Assembly (NCBI RefSeq): GCF_000378125.1
Contig: NZ_KB899242.1
Location: 868,001-932,000 of the forward strand
Direction: 5' to 3'
Length of the DNA stretch: 64,000 bases
Origin: Rudaea cellulosilytica DSM 22992
Lineage (GTDB): Bacteria; Pseudomonadota; Gammaproteobacteria; Xanthomonadales; Rhodanobacteraceae
The translations under genes and the position numbers were made by a program. A model generated the notes under the pieces. It searched no databases. It was not told the DNA's origin and saw nothing but the letters and a program-made list of their open reading frames with translations. This document shows positions 20,623-30,556 of this stretch, one piece after another; position 1 is the first letter of the stretch; every line of letters begins with the position of its first letter.

Positions 20623-21993
20623 CTACCGGGGTGCTCTCCCTGAGGAAATATCTTGTACAAGTTCGAGAAGCCGAGCGGCATACGCTTCCGCGGCCAAGGT
20701 ATTTTTTTCCTCACGACCGCTAAGAATCGGCGATACCTTCACCCGATAGGCTCCCCGCACGACGCTGGTTCGGTAGGTATAGACTAGGAAAAACTCATAG
20801 GCAGCTCTACGCGCCACAGCAGCGCTCACATTTGCAAGAAATTCACGAGCTAGAAGCTTCGTTTGCTCGTCGAAGCTCGCAGACGAATCAATTTCCAAGC
20901 CACTTCCAGACCTCATAATCTCAGATAATTTTATTCTGGCGTGCGCTCTCGCTAGCTCACCCATGAGGAAGACTGCTCTTATTTCCAGATCTGTGATGCC
21001 ACAAACAGTTGAATCCTTCGCAAGCTCTTGGTTATCGACGAAGCCCAGCTTTTCCGCCGACGGGCGATTCGCACCAGCACCGAAGTAGCCGCGCGTTCTT
21101 GTAGAACTTGCGACTCGATTGGAAAGCCTCTTGGAAAGTGCTTGCTCTTCAGCCTTCCTAAGATCATCGAGACTGAGTTGTAGGTCCGGAATCCCCAATG
21201 ACTTTATGGCGTCCTGCGAAATTTTGAAGCCAGCAAATTCTCCTGTCCCATTCGCTAACCGAGCAAGCGCGTCTACGGTGCGTGTATGTGAATACTCAAG
21301 ATACGATCTGACATCGTCTGCGCTTGGCTGTTTAGCCAAGTAAGCCGGTACCGGAAACAAAAAATCCCCTAGCGCACTGGACAAGGCGATCGCCGCTCGA
21401 TCTGCAAGGTTTGTCTCGTTTGACCGATCTTGCTTAATTGTCAATCCAAGTCTGTCCACATACCCATCGCCAGATACCAACTCAAATACACTCCTAGCCA
21501 CCTGTGGCGGTGCCGGCAACACATACTGGATAGTCGTCGAATCGCTCAATAGCGTTGTTGGCTCTGAGAGCCAGTCCGCAAAGCCCAGTGCAATTGCCAC
21601 GAGCCGATTGTCGGATTCGCCAATCTCGAATGCTGGGTGAGCGGACTCCAAGGGGTGATAGGCATACCCGCTCTGCTCCAGCGATACGCGCCCAATCCCT
21701 TTTCCGAGGAAACGCAACAGCTTCTTCCAATCTTTACCCCAGCGCTCGTCTAGTCCCACTGAAACAGGTGAATCGGCTAGGCCCTGCACGCGAGGATCAT
21801 GATAAATCTGCGAGGCGCGTTTTTGACGTGGCCCAAACGAGCACGACAACGCAGCGGAATCGCTGTATGGGATGCTGAAGACGTATGCTCCACGGGCATC
21901 GTGAAAGACATCGAATGAATTGGCAAGCGCCCTGGAGCAGAAGAAGTCCGAACCAATAAACGCCATCGCTACGAAATGCTTGGCAGTCAACAC
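20623..21993 (-). CDS. Unrecognised protein overlapping the RHS gene
   Basis: I do not recognise this 456-residue protein. GTG 21993 was chosen because GGGGGAGG stands seven bases upstream; the coding region overlaps the last 7 bases of the RHS gene, so the two are likely translationally coupled. The N-terminus (MLTAKHFVAMAFIGSDFF, then RALAN) could be a weak signal peptide. The middle is soluble and mixed alpha/beta. The C-terminal third is helical with a basic, aromatic segment (AAYEFFLVYTYRTSVVRGAYRVKVSP). Its tight link to a toxin-like gene suggests an accessory or immunity role, though it is much longer than usual immunity proteins. Confidence 0.8.
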   Translation of the reverse strand: MLTAKHFVAMAFIGSDFFCSRALANSFDVFHDARGAYVFSIPYSDSAALSCSFGPRQKRASQIYHDPRVQGLADSPVSVGLDERWGKDWKKLLRFLGKGIGRVSLEQSGYAYHPLESAHPAFEIGESDNRLVAIALGFADWLSEPTTLLSDSTTIQYVLPAPPQVARSVFELVSGDGYVDRLGLTIKQDRSNETNLADRAAIALSSALGDFLFPVPAYLAKQPSADDVRSYLEYSHTRTVDALARLANGTGEFAGFKISQDAIKSLGIPDLQLSLDDLRKAEEQALSKRLSNRVASSTRTRGYFGAGANRPSAEKLGFVDNQELAKDSTVCGITDLEIRAVFLMGELARAHARIKLSEIMRSGSGLEIDSSASFDEQTKLLAREFLANVSAAVARRAAYEFFLVYTYRTSVVRGAYRVKVSPILSGREEKNTLAAEAYAARLLELVQDISSGRAPR

Positions 21994-24900
21994 GATGCAC
22001 CTCCCCCAAGTTGCCGGGTTGTGTACCTGCATCCCCAAACTGCTTGATTTCGAATCGTATAAATTTCATGCGCCATAGCGGAATACGTCACCACGCCCGC
22101 GGGCAAAGTAGACAGCACGAAAGAGTTTTCGAATGTAAATCCGAGTCCCGCAAAAGATTGATATTGAGCCATCCACGAATCATGCAAATAAGCAGTGGGA
22201 TTCTGGCCAGGAATAAGGCTCATGAACGTCGAAAATCCGCCGCCTTCCACTGGCCCTGCATGCAGTCCTGCGGCCTGACCCCAGTTGTTAGCTCGATACG
22301 ACGGAAGATCCTTATATTTGCCGGACCGAAACTTCGCGACGCCTTCCTCATTTGAGCCTTTCAGCCCGTCCGCCGGCTCACGTGCCACGTCTGACAGGTG
22401 CGGACGTCCGTCCTTATATTCATCGAAGTCCATTGGTTCACCGTCTGGGTCCCGTTCGCCATTTGGTCCAAGACGCCCTTTTTGCATTGTTCCTCTATAG
22501 AGCGCTGAACCGGCTTCGCTAACCGCCGAAAAGAAAGCAGCTTGCTCAAAACCATGCTTGAAGTCGCCACCAAGCGCTTCGTTGGTCACTCCGCCAGCAA
22601 TTCCTTGTGCACCCACGGTGAACGTACTGCCGAGAAGCCCTGAATTTGTCGTTCCTGAAATGTACGTTGCCCCCTGGGCAATTCCGAAGCTCGCTGCGCC
22701 TGAAACTCCGCCCACGACCGCACCGACCACAGCCGACCCGAGCACATCGGAGACAGAACCGCCAGATAACGCAGTATATGTACCCCCAGCTGCTGCTCCA
22801 GCCGCCATGCCGCTCAACATCGCAGCACCAACCGTTCCTCCAGACCCCCCCGTACCCACGGTGACAGCAACTGCGACGCAGACAGTGATCGCAACGCGAA
22901 GGGTTTCGTTGTGCTCCGCCTCATGGACCAGAGCTAGCCCGATTGCTCCACCAATGGGCCCGCCAATGAATACGCCTATGACACCACCTAAGGCCTCCCC
23001 AAAGGAAAGTTGTCCCGCAGGGTCGATCGTGCCCAGAGAGTTGAACGACGCATAACCGTATGGATGGTACTCAAAGAATGACCCTCCGGTTGGAACCAGC
23101 GGATCCGCGGAAGTAAAAAGACCTAGCTCAGGGCTATACAGCCGCCCACCAGCATAGACGAGCCCGAAATCCCTCATCCCCGAATGGCCGGCGAAGCCAA
23201 CATCTATCGGCAATTCAGAAGAAATGACAACTCCACGCTGCGAGACGTCTCTAGGGTTTCCCCACGCGTCGTAGCGACGTTGTTCGACTAGGTCTCCATG
23301 TTCACTCGAAATGGCAATGACGGAGCCGATTCGATCCCTATGAAAGTAGCGAATGAACCGTTCTGGGACACGACTTCCTCGCCGGAACTGATCGATGACG
23401 ACTCCGTAAATCCCCGACCCGGCCGCAAGATAGTTGTACTTTAGGGTTTTATCAGCGTACCGCCTCTCTTGATAGAGGCCGTTTATGTGAATTACGTCTC
23501 CGACAGGCTTTAGCGTATATGGCCCAACAACTGTCCTATCGCCCAAATTCTCAATGTGCTCAGACGTAAGCTCGTACTCGTCGTCGTACTTTAGAGAAAC
23601 CTTGTAGCCCTCCCTTCGCATAAGGATCGGCTTCCCGTGCGAACCGTAGTCGATGATGCCGCCCTCCCACTTCTTCAGGCGGCCGGCTTCGTCGAAAGAA
23701 ATTTTGCGGCTATCCAAATTTGATGGTGCGAAGCTAAATTTATTAGGGTCATAATCGACATTCTCTACCGACGGGGTTGACGTGGGTCGCCCAAGCCTGT
23801 CGAAGGTTTCATTTTGCGTCCTTCCACCTAAAGGATCCGCCAGTACAAGGCGTCGCATTTCGTCGTATTCGAATCTCTCTGTCGAATTCAAATAAAGGTC
23901 ATCGATTTGGTGAACAAGACCGTACTTGTCATACGTGTACTTGAGCCCGACGATACTGTCGTTACGTGGGCCCTTAGAGGCCCTTATCTCAGTAAGCCTA
24001 CGGCCGCTATCACTAAAGATGTATTCCGCTTTCAAAGAATTTCCGTACACCACGGAAGACACTTGCCCTCTCGGACTAATCGCAACTGCTTCCGATAACA
24101 ATGCTCCTCCGGCACCCCTTTGACTCTGTAAAAACCCAGAAGCATCGTAGCGGTTGTCGACCGCGAACCCATCCGGATACGTCGTTTTCGAGATCAGCCT
24201 CGCGTCATTGTAGCTATACCGAAAAGTAAACATTTCGCCACCAATAGTTTTGGTTCGCGATTGCAGTTGCCCGTCCGGCTCGTACACATAGGATTCCCTA
24301 TTTCCGTCGTTGTCGCTTATAGAAGTCAACAATCCAATGGCATTTGGCTGCTTGTCGTATGTCCAACTGGCATGGACACTGCCGCTGATACGTTCGACAA
24401 GTCGATCAAGCTGATCGTACTCAAATGAGTAGGTTTGCTCTGTCTTGGAATTGGACTGGTGCGCAATGCGTCCAAACCCGTCGTAGTCGTAAGTCGTCGT
24501 TCCTCGATCAACTGCGCTGGAAGAGATCAATTTTCCCATTACATCATATAGATTGGTGACAACCACATGATCTCCGAGAGCAATAGACAGCAAATTACCC
24601 CAAGGGTCGTAAGCTACATGCACTTCCGCACCGTTTGGTGATGATCTCAAAATTGGCAGGCCTCTCGGATTGGTACTGACTGTTTCTTGGCCTCCTCGAT
24701 CATCACTCACGCTCGTTACCAGCCCATCAAACCCGAAGGTCTTGAGGACTCCCTCTTCGTTGGAGATCTCGGCAACTCGACCTAAGTCGTCGTACTTGTA
24801 CTCCCTGTAAGGATGCGCTGCTCCGGCATGGGCAACCTCAAGATCTCTGTATACACGGCCGGCCGCATCATATCTTGAGCCACGAAGATTCCAACCCTTA

Positions 24901-27900
24901 CCGAACGCTCGCTCGGCTACCCACACCTGCCGCTCCAATGAGTCGTAAAACACAATGGAATCTGGCGCTCCCGCGCGAGACGTTATCACTGCGCGTGTGG
25001 AGTGTTCTGGACAACTTAGTCTCGGGAGACACACGATGTACCGCATCTGCTGTCGGTTTCCGCCGGCGTTTACTTCTCCAATCTCACGGCCACTCCCATC
25101 ATATTTCCATGACCAAGTCCGACTCGCGGGGTCGATGCGAGAAACCTTGTGACCGAACAACGTGTCGTAGGAAAAAACTTCGATATGCCCGAGTGGATTG
25201 ACCAGCCGGGACACATTTCCAGTGGAGTCGTATTCCTGACTCGTTGTTCGCGCCAATCCCTGCGGTGAGGATTCCGTGACACGCCTAACGTGACCGAGGG
25301 CATCGTACTCATAACTTTTAAGGGACTCACTTTCCGAGTACCGCTCAATCCATTCCGATTCAAGAAGTCCAGAGAAAGAGTACTGAAAGGCCGTGGTTCT
25401 CTTGAGTTCCGTTCCATTGATGGATGCCAACATTGAAACTTCAGTAACACGGCCGAATTGTCCTCTCGACGAATCGTACTCAAGTTTCGAATCGGTTCTC
25501 GTTCTTCGACCATCCGCTTCGAGCTTCTCGACGCTGACCACATTCCCGAACTCATCGAATGTGTAGGTACCGTGGACACCACTCAACTGCTTACCACCAA
25601 GATCCCATGTTTGACTATCGCTTTCCTTTACGAAGGAGAGATACGAAGGATTAAGCGCCTGGGATGGCCTTGTGCCAGCGGCAATTGCTTGGCTGCTAGC
25701 TAGCTTGTCAACTCTGACGCGCCCACGTACCAGCGCGCCACTTTGCCTGGCGAGGTCACATGCAGTGTCTCGTTCGCTCGCACTCTGGGAGTCTGACGTG
25801 ACATCAACCCAGGTCGCCGATGGTGCATAAAATTGCTCACAGTTCTTCGTGTACACATATAGTCCCCAAGCATTCGTTGCCCTACCGATCAATACTTGCG
25901 AAGCCGCGATACGCGTCTCGACGCCCCGCACCAACCCAGCGTATGGAAAGTCTTGGAAGTACGTGGTTGTCGTCTCGATCCCTGTGCCGTCGTCAAATGC
26001 AGTAGCCTCGCGAAATCCGAGTGAACGATGGGAGTCACGCGCAACCTTCAGACCAGCATAGCGTAGGGAGATAGTTCGCGTACCTCCAGACCCATCCGTT
26101 GTACTGTACGAGGAGGCAAGCAAACCACCTACGACTATGTCTTGTATGGGATATGCGGCGTCGTTGTCTTTCTTGTAGACATTCTCATCACCCAAAGACG
26201 AATACGACACTGAAGTCGAGTACCCATGTGTGTTCGAAATTTTTGTTAGCACGTCCGTTCCGCCATCAATTACCATCCTACGCATAGTTGGCGGGTCGGC
26301 ATCATTCCTTGAAATGCACGCGAGCATCGATCGACCATGGCCTTCGAAATCCGAAAGCGCGAAACTACACCTGTTCTTGGGAAAGTCCGAATCACTGATG
26401 ACTTCAGTCAGATATGACCAAGTTACGTAGCCGACCGCTGTAGAATACGCGACCGAAACACGCGATCCGTTCGGCAGGTTCTCCCAGCAAAAAATGTCAG
26501 CGCGACCGTCGTGGTTCACATCAACAAGCTGCAAATATCCACATCGGGCAACGTCTACTTGCGCTGTTTTCAACGGCGTGCCGAATTTCGACCACGGCTC
26601 GTAGCCCTTGCCGTTGGCAATCTGGACCAACACCTCGAACCCGTCTCGTATAGACCTGATACATACGAAATCGTTGAGGCCGTCTCCATTTACGTCAGCT
26701 TCGTAGGAGAATGAACAAGCGTCCATGCCGATCCCGCCGTTTAGTGGCTCCTCAGATGCCTTGATCCATGAGCCAAACACATTTTCTTCGCTGAGCTTCG
26801 TGACCCAAGTCGAATACTTGGGTCCTTGAATGCAGTACAAGCACGTAGAAGCCGCTTTCGCGTGGCATACAAATGCAGCCTTTCCACTCCCGTCTATGTC
26901 AGCCGCTTGCAATTGCGATCCGCTAATGGATTCGCAAGATGCGAGCGACAGATCACCAGCACCGTTCAATTCCGGCAGCTCATCCCATAAAGCAAACTTG
27001 GCTCCATCGGACAGCGCGTAGGAGGCGACTACGGTTGTTTTCCTCTCGCCATGCGCCGAGTTCTCTTCGTGGCTATGCACACAAAGCAAATCGCTCCTGC
27101 CATCGCCATCCAAATCCGGCGTTGTCAGCTCTGAGCACGGATGTGTAGGCAGGCCGAATGCTGGTGCATCAATGGGAAATTCACCCCACTTCGTCCACGG
27201 CTGCAACCCTTGAGCCGATCCAAGGCTGATCCAGAATTGAGCCAATGATTGCCCATCTTGCCGGCTTGAGTTAATGACACAAACAAAATCTGTATAGCCG
27301 TCTCCATTGAAATCTCCGGCTGTGGTCTGCAAACAATCCGATAGCCCGACTACCGGTCCGCTTGCAGTACCCCATTTCGTCCAATCTTTTAGCGCCTTTC
27401 CGTCTGAAATGCTCGAAAGAGCGCTTGGAAGATTCGCGTTTGGGTGGGTAATGCAAAGCAAATCGGCTTTGCCATCGGCATTGACATCGACTGGGAGTAG
27501 GTCCATACAGTCGCGGCTGTGCAAGGTTTCTGTCGCGCCGGGTGGCGTATTTTCATTCCAAGGCTTAGATGCAATAACTCGCCCGGAGTCATACTTGAAA
27601 GTCAGCGGGTCTAGACAGTCGGTTACTGATGTGCAGCGCGTAATCGATGAAATCAGGCTTCTGGCAGTCGTGCTAGAAGTCTCGTATGCTATTCGATATT
27701 CCAAGAACCTGCCGTCGTTTGTGTTTGATTTGATACTACTGAGTCTTTGTGTATTACTCAGTTTGATACCGGCGATCCACGCATCAATTGGATCCGGCCT
27801 ATTTTCGTATAAAAAGTTCACTTTAAACTCAGCAGCAGAGGCAATGCTGACGTTCCCGCCATACGTAAGCTCACTCGGAAGAATGTCTCCGATAGACTCA

Positions 27901-28613
27901 TCTTTTGAGTAAGCGATGCTATAAAAGTTGCCAAGTAGATCTTGTACGTGATCTAGGTGCCAGGACAAGACCTCGGTGCTCTTCGTTGAAGTGCGCCGCG
28001 ATGTGGCGTCGGACCCGTAAGTACTTACAACACCGTCTTTTGCTTTCAGCGTGAAGAAAGTAACGCCAGCTGGGTCTGTCGATGCCGTGACTTTGCTAAA
28101 GGTCTCGTTCTCGGTTTTGTACTCAGCATTCAGGCCCCAGTATTCGCCGGTCTGCAAAACCAACGGATTACCATCCAAACAGAGGCGATCGTCTGATCGA
28201 AGTGTGAGCACCCCGGGGCGTTCCCCCACAGTCGATGCACACCTAGTTATTGTTGAAAGACCAGAAACCGACCACCCATATCCAAGCTGAGTGGTAGGCG
28301 CTCCGCTGGTATATACGAGCTTCAAGACGGGAGCGAGCGAGCTGGGACTCGGGGCGATGGATACGGGCAATTCATACTGAACAGCCCCCATTCCGGAGAT
28401 GCTCAACCCACCTAGCAGCACACCGTGATCAGCCGCGGCCTTCTCCCGGAATATCTGCTCTAGCTGGGTATCTGAAATCGTGCCTGGATCGAAATTCAGT
28501 GCTGCCGCGACTGGCAAGGCGATTAGCGCTGAAAGCGCTACCCCTATCGAGCACATGCGATACCACACATCGCGACTAAGCCAAACGCGCGAATACCTGG
28601 TCCCGTGCGACAT
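21987..28613 (-). CDS. Giant SpvB/FG-GAP/RHS-repeat toxin-like protein
   Basis: The 2208-residue protein starts with an exported-looking N-terminus (hydrophobic segment ~22-38). An SpvB-like domain (GMGAVQYELPVSIAP) follows. Then come at least six FG-GAP/VCBS calcium motifs between residues ~370 and ~700 (DVNADGKADLLC, DFNGDGYTDFVC, DLDGDGRSDLLC, DVNGDGLNDFVC, DVNHDGRADIFC), many YD/RHS repeats (~1010-1720), and the RHS core near 1780-1845 (RYDAWGNPR, YSPELGLFTSADP). After it lies a Gly/Ala-rich membrane-like stretch (~1865-2000) and a unique ~190-residue tip. Such proteins form a beta-cocoon around a C-terminal toxin. The tip is unrecognised; HDSWM could be a catalytic His-Asp. Codon use and GC are unlike the host flanks. 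Confidence 0.93.
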   Translation of the reverse strand: MSHGTRYSRVWLSRDVWYRMCSIGVALSALIALPVAAALNFDPGTISDTQLEQIFREKAAADHGVLLGGLSISGMGAVQYELPVSIAPSPSSLAPVLKLVYTSGAPTTQLGYGWSVSGLSTITRCASTVGERPGVLTLRSDDRLCLDGNPLVLQTGEYWGLNAEYKTENETFSKVTASTDPAGVTFFTLKAKDGVVSTYGSDATSRRTSTKSTEVLSWHLDHVQDLLGNFYSIAYSKDESIGDILPSELTYGGNVSIASAAEFKVNFLYENRPDPIDAWIAGIKLSNTQRLSSIKSNTNDGRFLEYRIAYETSSTTARSLISSITRCTSVTDCLDPLTFKYDSGRVIASKPWNENTPPGATETLHSRDCMDLLPVDVNADGKADLLCITHPNANLPSALSSISDGKALKDWTKWGTASGPVVGLSDCLQTTAGDFNGDGYTDFVCVINSSRQDGQSLAQFWISLGSAQGLQPWTKWGEFPIDAPAFGLPTHPCSELTTPDLDGDGRSDLLCVHSHEENSAHGERKTTVVASYALSDGAKFALWDELPELNGAGDLSLASCESISGSQLQAADIDGSGKAAFVCHAKAASTCLYCIQGPKYSTWVTKLSEENVFGSWIKASEEPLNGGIGMDACSFSYEADVNGDGLNDFVCIRSIRDGFEVLVQIANGKGYEPWSKFGTPLKTAQVDVARCGYLQLVDVNHDGRADIFCWENLPNGSRVSVAYSTAVGYVTWSYLTEVISDSDFPKNRCSFALSDFEGHGRSMLACISRNDADPPTMRRMVIDGGTDVLTKISNTHGYSTSVSYSSLGDENVYKKDNDAAYPIQDIVVGGLLASSYSTTDGSGGTRTISLRYAGLKVARDSHRSLGFREATAFDDGTGIETTTTYFQDFPYAGLVRGVETRIAASQVLIGRATNAWGLYVYTKNCEQFYAPSATWVDVTSDSQSASERDTACDLARQSGALVRGRVRVDKLASSQAIAAGTRPSQALNPSYLSFVKESDSQTWDLGGKQLSGVHGTYTFDEFGNVVSVEKLEADGRRTRTDSKLEYDSSRGQFGRVTEVSMLASINGTELKRTTAFQYSFSGLLESEWIERYSESESLKSYEYDALGHVRRVTESSPQGLARTTSQEYDSTGNVSRLVNPLGHIEVFSYDTLFGHKVSRIDPASRTWSWKYDGSGREIGEVNAGGNRQQMRYIVCLPRLSCPEHSTRAVITSRAGAPDSIVFYDSLERQVWVAERAFGKGWNLRGSRYDAAGRVYRDLEVAHAGAAHPYREYKYDDLGRVAEISNEEGVLKTFGFDGLVTSVSDDRGGQETVSTNPRGLPILRSSPNGAEVHVAYDPWGNLLSIALGDHVVVTNLYDVMGKLISSSAVDRGTTTYDYDGFGRIAHQSNSKTEQTYSFEYDQLDRLVERISGSVHASWTYDKQPNAIGLLTSISDNDGNRESYVYEPDGQLQSRTKTIGGEMFTFRYSYNDARLISKTTYPDGFAVDNRYDASGFLQSQRGAGGALLSEAVAISPRGQVSSVVYGNSLKAEYIFSDSGRRLTEIRASKGPRNDSIVGLKYTYDKYGLVHQIDDLYLNSTERFEYDEMRRLVLADPLGGRTQNETFDRLGRPTSTPSVENVDYDPNKFSFAPSNLDSRKISFDEAGRLKKWEGGIIDYGSHGKPILMRREGYKVSLKYDDEYELTSEHIENLGDRTVVGPYTLKPVGDVIHINGLYQERRYADKTLKYNYLAAGSGIYGVVIDQFRRGSRVPERFIRYFHRDRIGSVIAISSEHGDLVEQRRYDAWGNPRDVSQRGVVISSELPIDVGFAGHSGMRDFGLVYAGGRLYSPELGLFTSADPLVPTGGSFFEYHPYGYASFNSLGTIDPAGQLSFGEALGGVIGVFIGGPIGGAIGLALVHEAEHNETLRVAITVCVAVAVTVGTGGSGGTVGAAMLSGMAAGAAAGGTYTALSGGSVSDVLGSAVVGAVVGGVSGAASFGIAQGATYISGTTNSGLLGSTFTVGAQGIAGGVTNEALGGDFKHGFEQAAFFSAVSEAGSALYRGTMQKGRLGPNGERDPDGEPMDFDEYKDGRPHLSDVAREPADGLKGSNEEGVAKFRSGKYKDLPSYRANNWGQAAGLHAGPVEGGGFSTFMSLIPGQNPTAYLHDSWMAQYQSFAGLGFTFENSFVLSTLPAGVVTYSAMAHEIYTIRNQAVWGCRYTTRQLGGGASC

Positions 28614-29385
28614 AGGAGTGCCCCCGGTTGATTGGTGTTCTATTCAGTCATTGTTTTGTAAAGACTTTGGTTCCAGTGTCGATGCGAGATGAAAGCTTTC
28701 CGACACCGTTGAAGCCGTAGGCACGTCGCATCGAGTCACCATGAAATGGAACGCAGTCGATCGCCGCGGTAGCGGAATTTGAATCTTCTCGATGCCCCTG
28801 AATCACCGTCCGCCTTATGTGCGGCCGGGCGCCTGTTCGCGAATCGTCACATACCTACCTAGAGCCAACAGTGACTTGCCGCACAAATAACGAGCGTGAG
28901 GTGCCGGAATTGAAGATCGGACGACAGGCAGTAGCTAGATGAATAACGCTGAAAATCCGCGCAGCGAAGTGCGATAGTGAACGAAGTATTTGGAAGCCAG
29001 TCGCCGTAGACGACCGCGTTCGGCCGAGGCTGTGTGTCAGCTTCTGCGTTTACAAACGCTGACCGATTGTGGGCTTCCAGCGTCCGGTTTGGACGCGTTC
29101 GACTACCGAAGCGCGCGTTAGATCAACGTACGACGCCCAACGTTATCAAGCGGTTGAGGTTTTCACACAGCCTCGACCAAAAGCGGCCCTTCTGCACTCG
29201 GCTCCGCAACTGTAAGTCCGGCCGAGCTAGGGGCTAGTAGTCTGAGGCACGCTCTGGTGCGTGTGGATGTCGTAGCCTTCGTTGGTGACTGACTCAGCCT
29301 TGTCGAGCGCGAAGTAGACCATTGCTCCACTCTCGTTCGGGGCTGTCGCCCACCCAGCCGTCGCCAGGTTCGTCAGCTTCGAGCC
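28614..29385. other. 772-bp stretch without a convincing gene
   Basis: The stretch upstream of the RHS gene holds its promoter region at the left. I see no intact gene. At 29227-29385 on the minus strand, the frame of the DUF4365 gene continues open for 52 codons past its TGA, with protein-like content (GWATAPNESGAMVYFALDKA), suggesting a gene remnant or a lost C-terminal extension. The remainder looks like scrambled non-coding DNA, as is common at junctions within islands. Confidence 0.5.
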
Positions 29386-30420
29386 TCAGAAATAGGGATT
29401 GATCTCACCAAATTCCTCGATGTGCTTTCGAATCTCCGCTGCGTACCACGATCCAGCATTCTCCAAGCGGATTAATTCAGGAATCGCACCTTCGGCCTCA
29501 TTCATCGCAACAATGAGTGCTGCAAACTCCTTCTGGGACGTGTCGGAGGCAGGGGATTCGATTACCTGCCGAAGTAAGGCACTTGAGCCAGGCAATGACG
29601 ACACGATCGCTTCGACCGACTGTCCTAGCGTGCCTCTAGCGATCTGCTCTTCCGGATCAATAAACGAAATGAGCTTTAATACCTCACTGACTCCAAACTC
29701 TGCCAACAGCAATCGGCCGTACTCGCGGGTAGCTGGAGAGGCAGTCTTCCCGAAGGACATAATGTCTCCATGCCACGGAATGTGCGCCAACCAATAGATA
29801 AGAACCGACGGAAGTTCACTCGAAGGGAAGGTCCGAAAGACCCTCACGAGCTCGTCCCATGTAGCAGTCTCGTCAGGATATCTGCGAAAAAGAGTCAGCA
29901 ACCCAAGGTATATTTCGTCGGGATGTACTGACCTCGCAAGGCGGAGCGATTCTTCGAACTCAAGCGCGGGGACCGCACCGACAGCGTGCGGCAGAAAGAT
30001 GCTTGAAAACGTTTTCGCATCAAACTTCGTCGCCTCACAGGCGGGAAATCTCAAAACTGTCGCTTCCGCAGCCGTTTTCAGCAGCCCCTTGATACTCGCC
30101 CAGTACGCGACGCCATGGGCCGGCAGATAGACCACCCCCACAACCGGCAAGGGATGCTTCGCCCAGTAGTCTCTATGTTCGCCGATCGGGATCAAGCACT
30201 CCCTCGTTCTCTCTGAGTAGTAGGAAGCACCTGACTTAATCTGCACGGCAACCTGCTTGTTCAGCGGCACCTCGTTTTCGATGAATTCGATCAAGGCATC
30301 GATGCCAAGGTCGTTCTCATGATCGATTTTTATGAACATCGATCCCGCACTCTCCGTTGCACTCCGAATGTGATTGATGCCTTCCTTTGCAGTGATCGCT
30401 GATCGCTTGTACTTGGGCAT
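29386..30420 (-). CDS. DUF4365-domain protein (putative nuclease-like, defence-island gene)
   Basis: The first ~160 of 344 residues match DUF4365 architecture: a predicted PD-(D/E)XK-like core with DLGIDALIEFIENEV followed by QVAVQIKSG (Asp ... Glu ... Gln-x-Lys), and later PVVGVVYLPAHGVAYWASIK. DUF4365 proteins are suspected nucleases common in defence islands. The remaining ~180 residues are helical and unrecognised. A GAGGTGAG ribosome site precedes ATG 30420. It lies 136 bp downstream of drmC on the same strand, so it could be an added component of the DISARM-like operon. Confidence 0.8.
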   Translation of the reverse strand: MPKYKRSAITAKEGINHIRSATESAGSMFIKIDHENDLGIDALIEFIENEVPLNKQVAVQIKSGASYYSERTRECLIPIGEHRDYWAKHPLPVVGVVYLPAHGVAYWASIKGLLKTAAEATVLRFPACEATKFDAKTFSSIFLPHAVGAVPALEFEESLRLARSVHPDEIYLGLLTLFRRYPDETATWDELVRVFRTFPSSELPSVLIYWLAHIPWHGDIMSFGKTASPATREYGRLLLAEFGVSEVLKLISFIDPEEQIARGTLGQSVEAIVSSLPGSSALLRQVIESPASDTSQKEFAALIVAMNEAEGAIPELIRLENAGSWYAAEIRKHIEEFGEINPYF

Positions 30421-30556
30421 GCTTGCTCACCTCATTCGCTGAAACGACGTAATCGAACTTCGGGGAATCTGTAGAGCACTGGGAATAGATCTCGCCGACT
30501 TCGTCAAGGCGCTAGAACGTCAGCCAGAAAGGCCACGTAGAACAACCTTGCTGCAG

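Noticed and set aside
22558-23055. Plus-strand Pro/Thr-rich frame opposite the RHS glycine-zipper region
   Set aside because: It is the antisense mirror of a Gly/Ala-rich stretch and has no start context.
29117-29150. GTTAGAT and GCCCAAC boxes resembling integron attC ends
   Set aside because: The two boxes are in the wrong order and spacing for an attC site, and no integron integrase or cassette array is present.
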